From Plantactinospora mayteni (lineage in GTDB: Bacteria; Actinomycetota; Actinomycetes; Mycobacteriales; Micromonosporaceae): DNA of 64,000 nt. Position numbers and translations under genes: made by a program. The DNA is taken from the NCBI RefSeq assembly GCF_016862935.1, contig NZ_BONX01000018.1, positions 310,001 to 374,000 of the forward strand, in the 5' to 3' direction. The notes under the pieces are model-generated. The model was not told where the DNA came from. It searched no databases and saw only the letters and a list, made by a program, of their open reading frames with translations. Below, piece after piece: positions 48,501 through 56,437 of the stretch (the stretch's first letter is position 1; each line of letters starts with the position of its first letter).

Positions 48501-48621
48501 GGGCGGAGACGGATCGATCCGGACGGGGCGGACGGGCCCGGACGGACCGGCCGCCGCGGACGGCGGCCCGGACGGCGCGTTATCCGGGCCACAACCGCCG
48601 CGCCAGGGCCGTGGCCGATAG
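45586..48621 (+). CDS. Membrane diguanylate cyclase with HAMP, GAF and GGDEF domains
   Basis: A 1011-residue sensor enzyme making cyclic di-GMP. An N-terminal membrane segment and extracytoplasmic domain (to about residue 350) contain a long Gly/Ser/Pro linker with SSDG repeats. A second membrane helix (SLGLVVLLAGVFAVLAAGRLA), a HAMP domain (TTRPLAELARAADRVADGDLATRV) and a GAF domain (split by a Gly/Asp/Thr-rich insert) follow. The GGDEF domain is intact: GGEEF at 824-828 and an inhibitory-site RxxD (REVD) at 815-818, five residues earlier. A Pro/Gly/Arg-rich tail ends the protein. GTG at 45586. It is inserted between 5-FCL and galU. Confidence 0.93.
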   Translation: MTLRGRLTTAFLAVVLGPVLLGALSVAGTAATASRHQAEHRLNLAADAVRTSIGALCQQLHATAGALAVLADPAGRTGAAAEAVTRGLADAVLITGPAGAVDFATPAAPARPWATCSGPAGTGPAPRALAAMVELRDRSGAVTGEVWAAQALDAAFVRRLAAASGTAVTLLRDVPGPVATSPDRRVPDRVEPGPPPSGLVPAPGSTPPDPEAAGSGPPGAASPGAGSPGTASPGLGSSAGSGPPGAGAPGAGSSASSGAPGTASPTAGSSDGSSDGSSDGSSDGSSVGGGPAGGGTPDAGPQGAESPSTESTGSRAAVLAAARRISGDKIVQANGGRYVRRVGPATGQPLPLVLSVPRDAPLARYGSLGLVVLLAGVFAVLAAGRLARSTTRPLAELARAADRVADGDLATRVPVRSPDEVGRLADSFNRMTREAESYLRALVISRHQLREQLAVLGDTLASSHDLHRIFQLLLRAAMAATGARAGVVLLLDPRTGVLVSQCAEGLDRRGIGLGRPASTRRPVAAATSDNGEVADGGTTGSADAGTTGSADDGSTGPAGGGSTGPADGRGSGPVGGVRDRPADGRQRHGDPPALRVPLGKGLLGTVVASGEPRRGRLDRDGPRLYGREPRCRTYVAVPLPSIGTTGQVPYPGAEPGTGAPPLRPATASGWPGTAAGSGGGRPGLTFGLGRMAVGGRTAVGVLALYDRLGSDEFDDVDLVTLGTFADQAAVALENVRTHEEAQRLSLTDPLTGLWNYRYLKESIRREIERASRFGRMLSVLALDLDRFKEVNDTYGHAAGDAVLAEFAQRIRGAMREVDLAFRQGGEEFVVLLPETDARGAATVAERLGAAVRETPMAIRPRPGAITPVGALVSVTVSIGVAVYPDHAATGQQLLVAADEALYAAKAAGRDTYQLATPGGRPTVEEIPVRAGAATPDDGLPWAGGRPTLGAGGGWPPRAGRPGADGPPRTGRPGGDGSIRTGRTGPDGPAAADGGPDGALSGPQPPRQGRGR
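46387..46446 (+). repeat. 12-bp coding tandem repeat in the diguanylate cyclase
   Basis: GGTTCGTCCGAC occurs four times exactly (46387-46434) and a fifth time with one change (46435-46446). It encodes repeated SSDG units in the extracytoplasmic linker; copy changes stay in frame. Confidence 0.95.
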
Positions 48622-48630
48622 TCTCGCGAC

Positions 48631-49581
48631 ATGCCGGAGAACGCAGCTACCCCAGCCAGCTCCTCGACGCCGACGGCCGGACGACGGGCGGTGAAGGCGG
48701 TCATTCCGGCCGCCGGCCTGGCGACCCGGTTCCTGCCCGCCACCAAGGTGGTACCGAAGGAACTACTGCCGGTCGTCGACCGTCCCGTGTTGCAGTACAT
48801 CGTCGAGGAGGCCGCCCAGGCCGGCATCGACGACGTTCTGCTGATCACCGGCCGGGGCAAGACCGCGATGGTCGACCACTTCGACCGCCGTCCGGACCTG
48901 GAAACCCGGCTGGCGGAGAAGCCGGAGCTGCTGGCCGCGGTCCGCCGCCCGGAACAACTCGCCCAGATCTACACCTGCCGGCAGCCGGAGCAACTCGGCC
49001 TGGGCCACGCTGTCGGGTACGCCGGGACGCACGTCGGTGACCAGCCGTTCGCGGTGATGCTCGGCGACGAGTTCGTGAGCCTCTCCGAGCCACTGCTGCC
49101 GGCCATGCTGGACCTCCAGGCCCGGACCGGCGGCATCGTGCTGGCCTTCGCCGAGGTGCCGCTGGAGGAGACCAAGCGGTACGGCATCGCCTCGGTGGCG
49201 CCGGCCGACCGGAGCCTGGCCGACCTCGGTGAGGTGGTCGAGGTGACCGGGCTGGTGGAGAAGCCGAAGCCGGAGGACGCGCCGAGCAACCTGGCGGTGC
49301 TCGGCCGGTACGTGCTGCCCAGCGCGATCTTCGAGGCGATCGGGCGTACCGGTAAGGGCAGTGGCGGGGAGATCCAGCTCACCGACGCGATGGGTCTGCT
49401 GCTGAAGGAGGGCATGCCGGTGCACGCGATCGTCTACCGTGGCACCCGCTACGACACCGGCATGCCGCTGGGTTACCTGCAAACTGTGGTGCAACTGGCC
49501 TGCGAGCGCGAGGATCTCGGTGCGGAGTTCCGGCAGTGGCTGGGCGAATTCGTCGCCTCCGACGCCGGCCGCCGCACATGA
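48631..49581 (+). CDS. galU: UTP-glucose-1-phosphate uridylyltransferase
   Basis: A 316-residue GalU that makes UDP-glucose from UTP and glucose-1-phosphate. Signature motifs are AVIPAAGLATRFLPATKVVPKELLPVVDRPVLQY, GLGHAVGYA, VMLGDEFV and VEKPKPEDAPSNLAVLGRYVL. The start ATG at 48631 follows TAGTCT (48619-48624) by 6 bases, where the -10 box overlaps the stop codon of the preceding gene, so the mRNA is probably leaderless. Position before moeA and rimJ agrees with M. tuberculosis. Confidence 0.95.
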   Translation: MPENAATPASSSTPTAGRRAVKAVIPAAGLATRFLPATKVVPKELLPVVDRPVLQYIVEEAAQAGIDDVLLITGRGKTAMVDHFDRRPDLETRLAEKPELLAAVRRPEQLAQIYTCRQPEQLGLGHAVGYAGTHVGDQPFAVMLGDEFVSLSEPLLPAMLDLQARTGGIVLAFAEVPLEETKRYGIASVAPADRSLADLGEVVEVTGLVEKPKPEDAPSNLAVLGRYVLPSAIFEAIGRTGKGSGGEIQLTDAMGLLLKEGMPVHAIVYRGTRYDTGMPLGYLQTVVQLACEREDLGAEFRQWLGEFVASDAGRRT

Positions 49582-49603
49582 CGCCCCCCTGCGAGGTGAC
49601 GGT

Positions 49604-50923
49604 GTGACAGCGACGGCCGATGCCGAGGCGGCCGCCAACGAGCTGACGCCGCTCGCCGACTACCTGGGCAGCGTGCTGCGCAGGTTGCGGGCGCTTCCCC
49701 CGCTCGACCTCGACCTCACCCAGGCGTACGGCAACGTGCTCGCCGAGGACGTCGTCGCGCCGCACGCCTATCCGGCCTTCGACCAGGCCGCCATCGACGG
49801 GTACGCCGCGCGCTGGGAGGACATCTCCGGCGCGGGGCGTACCGGTGGCGTGGCGGGTGGCTACGGCCCGAGCCGGCTCGGCGACCCCCGCCCGGTACGC
49901 CTCAACGTCGTCGGCGACCTCGGCGCGGCGAGTTGGCGGCCGGTGCGGCTGACCCCGGGCGCCTGTTTCTCGGTGGCGGCCGGCTCGCCGCTGCCGATCG
50001 CCGCCGACGTGGTGGTCCCGGTGGAGTGGACCGACCAGGGCATGGCGGCGGTGGAGATCTTCCGGACCCCGAAGCGCGGCTACGGGCTGCGCCGGGCCGG
50101 GGAGGAGTTGCCGGCCGGTACCCTGCTGGCCCGGTCCGGCTCCTACATCTCGCCGGCCCTGGTCGCGGTCTTCGCGGCGACCGGCATCGGGCACGTGGTG
50201 GTAAGGCCGAGCCCCCGGGTGGTGATCGTGGCGACCGGCGACGAACTGGTCGACGTCGGCCGGGCCAGCCAGCCGGGGCAGGTGGTCGACATCAACTCGC
50301 ACGCGTTGACGGCGGCGGCGGCCGAGGTGGGCGCGTTGGCGTACCGGGTGGGCATCTGCGACGACGACCCCGAGGGGCTGCGCGGGTTGCTGGAGGACCA
50401 GACGCTCCGGGCCGACCTGATCATCACGACGGGTGGTACCGGTGCCGGCCCGGGTGACATGATCCGTCGGGTACTGTCCCGCCGGGACGGTGGCCGGGCC
50501 AGCCCGGTGACCTTCATGGAGGTCGCCCTCTACCCCGGAAGCGCCCTCGGATTCGGTACGGTCGGAGCCGAGGAGGTGCCGGTGGTGTGTCTACCCGGTG
50601 AGCCCGGCGCGGCATTGATCGGCTTCGAGGTACTGGCGAGGCCGGCGATCCAACTGCTGGCCGGCGCCGAGCCGGTGTTCCGGCCCAGCGTCCGGGCGCA
50701 CCTGCTGGAGACGGTCTCCTCGCCGTCCGGGCTGCGGGAGTTCCGGCCGGCGCACGTGGCCGAGCGGCGCGGCGGGGGCTACACGGTGCAGCCGCTGCGC
50801 GGTGGGCCGTACACCCTCTCCGGACTGGCCGAGGCGAACGGTCTGATGGTGCTCGGCGAGCGGGTGACCAGCGCGGCGGCTGGCTCCACGGTGGACGTAC
50901 TGCTGCTGGATCGGCGCCGGTGA
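49604..50923 (+). CDS. moeA: Molybdopterin molybdotransferase MoeA
   Basis: A 439-residue MoeA that inserts molybdate into adenylylated molybdopterin. Domains: DYLGSVLRRLRALPPLDLDLTQAYGNVLAEDV, the FDQAAIDGYA active-site segment, VVIVATGDELVDVG and the TTGGTGAGPGDM nucleotide-binding motif, then MEVALYPGSALGFG and a C-terminal domain. GTG at 49604 has a GAGGTG site. It lies 22 bases after galU and is probably in the same operon. Confidence 0.94.
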   Translation: MTATADAEAAANELTPLADYLGSVLRRLRALPPLDLDLTQAYGNVLAEDVVAPHAYPAFDQAAIDGYAARWEDISGAGRTGGVAGGYGPSRLGDPRPVRLNVVGDLGAASWRPVRLTPGACFSVAAGSPLPIAADVVVPVEWTDQGMAAVEIFRTPKRGYGLRRAGEELPAGTLLARSGSYISPALVAVFAATGIGHVVVRPSPRVVIVATGDELVDVGRASQPGQVVDINSHALTAAAAEVGALAYRVGICDDDPEGLRGLLEDQTLRADLIITTGGTGAGPGDMIRRVLSRRDGGRASPVTFMEVALYPGSALGFGTVGAEEVPVVCLPGEPGAALIGFEVLARPAIQLLAGAEPVFRPSVRAHLLETVSSPSGLREFRPAHVAERRGGGYTVQPLRGGPYTLSGLAEANGLMVLGERVTSAAAGSTVDVLLLDRRR

Positions 50924-51031
50924 CCGGGCTGCCAGGGTGGCGGCTCGGCGCGGGCGCGGTGGCGGGGTCGCTGTCGGGGACGGCGTCGACGTGTTGACGA
51001 GGAGGCGTAGGTTGCCGACGGGACACCGGGC

Positions 51032-51673
51032 GTGAACCTTGGCGCGACTCCGGGCTGGCCGGTCGTACTCCGGGACGGGGCGGTGCTGTTGCGGCCGTAC
51101 CGGCGGTCGGACGCGACGGCCTGGTCCGAGGTGCGCTGCGCCAACCATGCCTGGCTGGCACCCTGGGAGTCGTCCCCGCCGGGTCGGTGGGACGAGATGA
51201 ATTCGCCGGCCGCGTTCCGCTGGGTCCACCGCGACCAGCGCAAACAGGCGCGTAGCGGCGAGAGCATGCCGTTCGCGGTCTGCCTGGTCGAGGCCGGTCG
51301 GGAGCGGCTGGTCGGGCACCTCAACCTGGGCAACATCGTGCGCCGGGCGTTCTGTTCGGCGTACGTCGGCTACTGGGTGGACGGCCGGGTGGCCGGGCGC
51401 GGCGTGATCCCGACCGCGATGGCGCTCGCCGTCGACCACGCGTTCGGGCCGGGCGGGCTGCACCGGATCGAGGTCAACATCCGCCCGGAGAACGGCCCGT
51501 CCCGGCGGGTGGTCGAGAAGCTGGGCTTCCGCGAGGAGGCGTACCACCCGCGCTACATGCACATCGACGGTGCCTGGCGCGACCACATCGGCTACGCCAT
51601 GACCAGCGAAGAGGTCATCCGGGAGGGCGGCCTGCTGGCCCGCTGGCACCGGCTGCGCGCCGCCGCCTCCTGA
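51032..51673 (+). CDS. rimJ: GNAT-family N-acetyltransferase (RimJ-like)
   Basis: A 213-residue GNAT acetyltransferase resembling ribosomal-protein N-acetyltransferases. The N-terminus is VVLRDGAVLLRPYRRSDATAW, and the acetyl-CoA region is VGYWVDGRVAGRGVIPTAMALAVDHAF, followed by GLHRIEVNIRPENGPSRRVVEKLGF. GTG at 51032 is the chosen start. Order after moeA matches M. tuberculosis rimJ (Rv0995). Confidence 0.9.
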   Translation: MNLGATPGWPVVLRDGAVLLRPYRRSDATAWSEVRCANHAWLAPWESSPPGRWDEMNSPAAFRWVHRDQRKQARSGESMPFAVCLVEAGRERLVGHLNLGNIVRRAFCSAYVGYWVDGRVAGRGVIPTAMALAVDHAFGPGGLHRIEVNIRPENGPSRRVVEKLGFREEAYHPRYMHIDGAWRDHIGYAMTSEEVIREGGLLARWHRLRAAAS

Positions 51674-51917
51674 TCCCCCGCCCGCCACCGTCTCCCGGCC
51701 CCCGCCCGCCGCCCAGTTGATCTTCTTCGTCGCTGGTCGGCCGGCGCGCCGCACGATTTTCCTGGTGTGTCCCCGTAACCTGAAGTAATCGGGACGTGCG
51801 GCAACGTCGGACGGACCCGCGTCGGCTCCGGGAGCTGGTCCGCGCCTGCCGTGGACAACCCCGGCGGTGCGGGAGGTGCTCGTCCGGTCGGTTGCCCCGA
51901 GGTGGGTGACGGGAGGG

Positions 51918-52748
51918 ATGAGGGTGCCGGCCTCGGTGCTCCTCGCCGTCCTCGCCGCAGCCGGTCTGCTCGCCCTCGCGCCGGCACTGGTCCGCCGGTA
52001 CGACGCCACGGAGCGGCTGGCCGCGGAGCGGGCGCAGTCGACGGCGCGGGTGCTCCAGCGCCGCCGGCGGCAGCGGAGTGTCCCGGGCCGGCAGCCGGTG
52101 AACCCACCCCGCACTCGAATTGTCACCCTGCGTGCTGGCGTTCCGCCCGCTGACGCCCTGACCGACGAGCCCGTCTCGCCGGCCGCCGGCCCCGGTACGC
52201 CGGTCTCCGGGCCGCCGGGTAACGGCCGGCGGAGCCGTCGACTGCGCTCGGTGCCCCGGAACCCGGGACCTGCCCGCCGACGGCCACCACCCGCCCGGCA
52301 CACCCCGGCCGTCTACCGGCGGCGTCGGGTCTTCGCCGCACTACTGCTGCTCAACCTCGTCGAGCTGGTCGGGGTGGTGCTGGTCAGCCCCGGCTTCTGG
52401 ATCGGGTTCGCGGCCACCGGGACGCTGCTGGGCGCGTACCTCGTACACCTGCGGAGCCGGGCCATCGCCGACCGTCGGCGGCGGCGCGTGCAGGCCCGGG
52501 AGGCGGCCTGGCTGGCCGCCCGACAGGCCGAGGTCCGGCGCGCCCAGGCCCGCCGGGCACAGGCCCGCCGGGAGGCGCAGCGCCGCCTGGCAGCCCAGCG
52601 AGAGGTGGTACGCCGGGCGGCGCTGGGGATGAACCGGATGGCCGACCTGCCACCGGCGGCCAGTGGGGGTGGCCGGGCGGCGGGTTCGGTCTCCTACCGG
52701 CGGTCCGGTGGGCTGCGCGGGCGGCCCTACGAGGCCGGTGGACGGTGA
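51918..52748 (+). CDS. Membrane protein of the moeA-rimJ locus (Rv0996-like)
   Basis: A protein of about 276 residues. An N-terminal anchor (VLLAVLAAAGLLALAPALV), a basic Pro/Arg-rich middle, two further membrane segments (VFAALLLLNLVELVGVVLVSPGFWIGFAATGTLLGAYLVHL), then a long basic coiled-coil helix (QAREAAWLAARQAEVRRAQARRAQARREAQ). Position after rimJ matches Rv0996. Function unknown; homologues have been linked to cell-envelope growth. ATG at 51918 or GTG at 51924; GGGAGGG upstream favours the latter. Confidence 0.8.
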   Translation: MRVPASVLLAVLAAAGLLALAPALVRRYDATERLAAERAQSTARVLQRRRRQRSVPGRQPVNPPRTRIVTLRAGVPPADALTDEPVSPAAGPGTPVSGPPGNGRRSRRLRSVPRNPGPARRRPPPARHTPAVYRRRRVFAALLLLNLVELVGVVLVSPGFWIGFAATGTLLGAYLVHLRSRAIADRRRRRVQAREAAWLAARQAEVRRAQARRAQARREAQRRLAAQREVVRRAALGMNRMADLPPAASGGGRAAGSVSYRRSGGLRGRPYEAGGR

Positions 52749-52844
52749 TCGGCGTCGGGTGACGGGTCGGCGGGGTTGGTTCGCGCTCGGGGTGGCCGAC
52801 CTGTTAGCCTTGGCGCCGGCCCGCCGTGCTGGCGGGTTGGTCAA

Positions 52845-52921
52845 GGGGCTGTGGCGCAGACCGGTAGCGCACCTCGTTCGCATCGAGGGGGTCAGGGGTT
52901 CAAATCCCCTCAGCTCCACCA
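52845..52921 (+). tRNA. tRNA-Ala(CGC)
   Basis: A complete tRNA with encoded CCA. The acceptor stem GGGGCTG pairs with CAGCTCC (one G-U pair), D-arm GCGC/GCGC, anticodon stem CCTCG/CGAGG with loop TTCGCAT, anticodon CGC, and T-arm AGGGG/CCCCT with TTCAAAT. The anticodon reads GCG (Ala). It marks the border between conserved and accessory-looking genes; no integrase gene is seen. Confidence 0.95.
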
Positions 52922-53201
52922 CAAACCAGCAGGTCAAGGGTGAGTTCTCGGGCGTTCGAGGACCGCCCTTGATTATTTCGACCGTCATTTGACCGGCGTA
53001 CGGTGCCCAGACCGTGGCACGGCGCCGACCTCATTGCCGCCGTGACCAGCGGCAACCTTGAACGCAGTGGCCCTGGGGCGCTCCTCCATTCCACAGGTGA
53101 CGTTGAGGAACGCCTGGTCGACCGGGCGACGCCTTGTAGCGGCTGTCGCACCAGTGGTCGCCGTAGTCGAGGGTGAGGTTGCCGCAGGGGTCGATCGAAC
53201 G
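52922..53201. other. Intergenic region, possible decayed gene
   Basis: 280 bases between the tRNA and marR. One minus-strand frame reads LTLDYGDHWCDSRYK and NGGAPQGHCVQGC, which looks protein-like but has no start, stop or family match, so it may be a gene remnant. Nothing else was found. Confidence 0.3.
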
Positions 53202-53684
53202 TCAGGACGATTCGTCCGGCGGGGGGACCCAGGAGGGCATGCTCTTGACGACCACGTCAAGCAGTACGCGTAGTCGCTGGTAGTCCTCGTCGCCCAGCGA
53301 ATCGCGGATGTGGTTGTCCAGGTGCAGCATGATCCGGTCGGCTCTGGCCGTCTCGCGGCGCCCGCTGTCGGTGAGCTGCAACTCCTGGATGTTGGCGTGG
53401 CGCGGGTGGGTCCGACGTTCGATCAGGCCGCGTTCGACGAGCTTCACGACCAGCGGCGTGATCGCCTGCGGTGTCACCCCGACCACCCGGGCCAGCTCGG
53501 CGCCGGTCAGGCCAGGCGTCACTTCCAGGTTGGCCAGGACGGCGTAGAGCGAGCCTGACACGCCGACCTTGCGCAGCGGCGGCTCCTTGGCGGCGAGCAC
53601 GGCGAGGTCGGCCCGGCGCAGTGTCGACGCGACGCGGCCGAGCATCTCCTCGTGATCAAAGGTCTCTGCCGTTTCGTCGGTCAC
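53202..53684 (-). CDS. MarR-family transcriptional regulator
   Basis: A winged-helix regulator of about 160 residues. The core reads LRRADLAVLAAKEPPLRKVGVSGSLYAVLANLEVTPGLTGAELARVVGVTPQAITPLVVKLVERGLIERR, the MarR DNA-binding domain with its wing in THPRHANIQELQLTDSG. The start is likely GTG at 53684 (TDETAETFDHEEM); GTG at 53720 would add 12 residues. It is divergent from the ABC/ALDH operon, and TATCAAAGTCTTGATA lies between them. It probably represses that operon until a ligand binds. Confidence 0.92.
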   Translation of the reverse strand: MTDETAETFDHEEMLGRVASTLRRADLAVLAAKEPPLRKVGVSGSLYAVLANLEVTPGLTGAELARVVGVTPQAITPLVVKLVERGLIERRTHPRHANIQELQLTDSGRRETARADRIMLHLDNHIRDSLGDEDYQRLRVLLDVVVKSMPSWVPPPDESS

Positions 53685-53731
53685 GGTCAAGGAGCTTACC
53701 GCACCTTGATTTAGATTCACGCCTTGTGCCG

Positions 53732-53747
53732 TATCAAAGTCTTGATA
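53732..53747. promoter_or_regulatory. MarR operator
   Basis: TATCAAAGTCTTGATA is a 16-base palindrome (TATCAA, four bases, TTGATA) between marR and the divergent ABC operon. Its size and A/T-rich arms suit MarR dimers. A weaker relative, CTTGATTTAGATTC, lies nearer the marR start (53704-53717). Confidence 0.75.
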
Positions 53748-53824
53748 CTCTCGTCATGCGGGTCGATGCCGTCGACCGCGCCGACGATCCATCCACTCAA
53801 GCGAGCTGAGCACGGAAGGGGATC

Positions 53825-54901
53825 ATGGTCATGCACTGGACGCAGGGGCCGGACCCAACACACCGGAGATCCCGCCGCACGCTGATCGCCACGAGCCTCG
53901 CCCTCGGCCTGCTCGCCCTCGCCGGTGCCTGCGGCACCGACGGCGAACCGGCCGAGACGACCGAATCGGGCCTGACCCGACTCGTCATCGATTTCAGTCC
54001 GACCGCCAACAACGCGCAGCTCTCGCTCGGCATCGACCAGGGAATCTTCGAACGGTACGGCTTCGAGATCGACCAGGTACCGGGCTCCGGAGCCAGCGCC
54101 AACAGTGTCGCGCTGCTCCTGAACGGACAGATCCAACTGGCCGTCAGCGAGATCACCGCAGTGCCGGCCGCCGTCGCCGCCGGCTTCCCGGTGGAGATCG
54201 TCACCTCGCTGGTCACCGACTACGAGTCGCCTGAGGGTGACGCGTTCTCCCTGGTCGTACCGGAACACAGCGACATCCGGTCGTTCGCGGACCTGACCGG
54301 CCGGACCGTCGCCGTCAACGGTCTGGCGAGCTTCTTCGACCTGACCGTCCTCGAAGCGGTGCGCCGGGCGGGCGGCGACCCGAGCGCGGTCCGGATCCTC
54401 GCCGTGCCGTTCGAGGACCAGGTCGCCGCGCTGCGGCAGGGCCGCGTCGACGCGATCAGCACCCTGGAGCCGTTCGCGGGTCAACTGCTCACGGGCGGCG
54501 GGTTCCGCTCCCTCGGCAACCCCGCCACCAGTGCGCTCGGCCCGCGCAGTGTGCCGAGCATCCTGATGGGCTCCCAGCGGTTCGTGGACCGGAATCCGGA
54601 CGTGATGCGACGCTTCCTCCAGGCGTGGGGCGAGGCGACCGCGTACGCCAACGACAACCCGGAAGCGGTCCGGGCGACGATCGTACGGACCACCGGCGCG
54701 CCTTCCGAGGCGGTGGCGGAGCTGCCGCTGCCCTGGTACGTCAGCGGGATCGACCGACGCTCGGCGGAACTCGTCGCTCGGCTGATGGTCGACTACGACC
54801 GGATCGACACGGCACCCGCGCTGGACGAGTTCACCTGGTCGGAGTCGCCGGACGCGCACGACCTCGGGACGCCCCCGCGCGGGCTCCGGGTCTCGGAGTA
54901 G
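53825..54901 (+). CDS. ABC transporter substrate-binding lipoprotein (NMT1/SsuA-like)
   Basis: A 358-residue binding protein of the NitT/TauT/SsuA class. A signal peptide with RRSRRTL and a hydrophobic core ends at a lipobox-like LAGAC (Cys36), so it is a lipoprotein. The NMT1 fold is seen in AQLSLGIDQGIFERYGFEI, NSVALLLNGQIQLAVSEI, TGRTVAVNGLASFFD and QGRVDAISTLEPF. ATG at 53825 has a GGAAGGGG site. It is the first gene of a six-gene operon; ligand unknown. The TVAVNGLASFFDLT segment suggests binding of an aromatic or pyrimidine-like molecule only weakly. Confidence 0.92.
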   Translation: MVMHWTQGPDPTHRRSRRTLIATSLALGLLALAGACGTDGEPAETTESGLTRLVIDFSPTANNAQLSLGIDQGIFERYGFEIDQVPGSGASANSVALLLNGQIQLAVSEITAVPAAVAAGFPVEIVTSLVTDYESPEGDAFSLVVPEHSDIRSFADLTGRTVAVNGLASFFDLTVLEAVRRAGGDPSAVRILAVPFEDQVAALRQGRVDAISTLEPFAGQLLTGGGFRSLGNPATSALGPRSVPSILMGSQRFVDRNPDVMRRFLQAWGEATAYANDNPEAVRATIVRTTGAPSEAVAELPLPWYVSGIDRRSAELVARLMVDYDRIDTAPALDEFTWSESPDAHDLGTPPRGLRVSE

Positions 54902-54904
54902 GCG

Positions 54905-55669
54905 ATGAGACCCACCCTGCTGCTACCCGTACTCACCACGGCGGCGCTGCTCGGGAGCTGGGAGGCGTTGTCCGGCACGGGCATTCTCCCGGCCGAGGTC
55001 CCGCCGGTCTCCGACATCGCCGCCTGGCTCTGGGCCAACATCGGCACCGCCGCTCTCTGGACGGCCGTGTCGCAGACGCTGGCGCACTGGGCCGTCGCGC
55101 TGGCCGTCGGTGCCACGATCGGCGCGCTCGTCGGCGCCGCCATGGCGAGCGTCCCCGTGGTCAACGAACTGCTGCTCGGCATGGTCGAGTTCTTCCGCCC
55201 GATCCCGGTCGTGGTCTATCTGCCCATCATGTTGCTGCTGCTCGGCGCCAGGCCGGTGGTGGTGGTCGTGCTGGCGGCGGTGGCGGCCCTGTGGCCGATG
55301 CTGCTCCAGACACTCTACGGCGTGCGGGACGTCGACCCGGTCACCACCGACACGGCACGGGTGTTCGGACTGACCACACCGCAGCGGCTGGTCTGGGTGA
55401 CGGCCCCGAGCATGCTGCCGTACTTCTTCACCGGCCTGCGGATCGCGTCGACGATCACGCTGCTGGTGGCGATCGCGATGGAACTCATCGGCGCCGTACC
55501 CGGGCTCGGCAACACCCTGGCCACGTACGCGGGCAACGGCCGGTACGACGCGACGTACGGCGTCATCGTCATCGCCGGCCTGCTCGGTGTCGGCCTCAAC
55601 GCCGTCTTCGAGCGGCTGGAACGGCGGGCGCTGCGCTGGCACTCCGCCTACCGGACGCAGCACACATGA
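54905..55669 (+). CDS. ABC transporter permease (SsuC-like)
   Basis: A 254-residue permease with six membrane segments of the BPD_transp_1 family. The EAA loop reads DTARVFGLTTPQRLVWVTAPSMLPYFFTGLRIA, the site contacted by the ATPase. ATG at 54905 starts 4 bases after the lipoprotein stop. The next gene encodes a second, different permease, so the channel is probably a heterodimer. Confidence 0.92.
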   Translation: MRPTLLLPVLTTAALLGSWEALSGTGILPAEVPPVSDIAAWLWANIGTAALWTAVSQTLAHWAVALAVGATIGALVGAAMASVPVVNELLLGMVEFFRPIPVVVYLPIMLLLLGARPVVVVVLAAVAALWPMLLQTLYGVRDVDPVTTDTARVFGLTTPQRLVWVTAPSMLPYFFTGLRIASTITLLVAIAMELIGAVPGLGNTLATYAGNGRYDATYGVIVIAGLLGVGLNAVFERLERRALRWHSAYRTQHT

Positions 55670-55680
55670 GGAGGTCAAGC

Positions 55681-56436
55681 ATGCTGAGAACCGGCCTTCG
55701 GCTGCTCGTACCCGGGCTGCTCGTTCTGCTCTGGTGGACGACCTCGGCGGGGAGCACGTCGCCCTTCTACCCGCCGCTGCGCGAGGTGCTGGCCGCCTTC
55801 CAGGAGTCCTGGCTGTTCGCTCGACTCGGCTCGGACCTGGTCCCGAGCGTCACCCGGCTGCTCGCCGGCCTGCTGATCGCGACGGTCGTCGGGATCGCCG
55901 TCGGCGCCGCGCTCGGCCGCAGCCGGCTGCTCGCGCGGGCGCTGAACCCGGCGGTGCAGTTCTGCCGTTCGGTGCCCGGCACCGCACTGATCCCGATCAG
56001 CGTCGTCCTCTTCGGCATCGGCGACGGCTCGAAGATCCTGGTCATCGCATTCGTGTGTGTGTTCCCGGTGCTGTTGAACACGGTCGACGCGGTACGCGGG
56101 GTAGACCCGCAACTGGAGGACGTGGCCCGCTCGTACCGGCTCACCCCGGTGCAGCGGCTGGCCTTCGTACTGCTGCCGGCGGCGGCACCGCAGATCTTCG
56201 CCGGCATCCGCACGGCGCTGGGGATCGCCTTCATCATGATGGTCGTCACCGAGCTGTACGCCGCGACCAACGGCGTCGGCTTCGTCACCCTCAGCGCCCG
56301 CAACTCCTTCGACGTACCGCAGATGTGGGCCGGCACCGTGCTGCTCGGCCTGCTCGGCGTGGCGCTGAGCGCCCTCTTCCTCGTCCTGCAACGACGCGTC
56401 CTGCGCTGGCACATCGGCATGACGGAAAGGAACTGA
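55681..56436 (+). CDS. Second ABC transporter permease
   Basis: A 251-residue permease with the EAA-type loop DVARSYRLTPVQRLAFVLLPAAAPQIFAGIRTALG. It is clearly related to, but only modestly similar to, the first permease. ATG at 55681 follows GAGGAGG; an ATG at 55666 overlaps the preceding stop but itself contains the ribosome site of 55681. Both permeases probably form the channel with the lipoprotein and one ATPase. Confidence 0.92.
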   Translation: MLRTGLRLLVPGLLVLLWWTTSAGSTSPFYPPLREVLAAFQESWLFARLGSDLVPSVTRLLAGLLIATVVGIAVGAALGRSRLLARALNPAVQFCRSVPGTALIPISVVLFGIGDGSKILVIAFVCVFPVLLNTVDAVRGVDPQLEDVARSYRLTPVQRLAFVLLPAAAPQIFAGIRTALGIAFIMMVVTELYAATNGVGFVTLSARNSFDVPQMWAGTVLLGLLGVALSALFLVLQRRVLRWHIGMTERN

Positions 56437-56437
56437 C

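Noticed and set aside
52845-53260. An att site for an integrated element at the tRNA-Ala.
   Set aside because: No second copy of the tRNA 3' end and no integrase were found in the window; kept only as a boundary suggestion.
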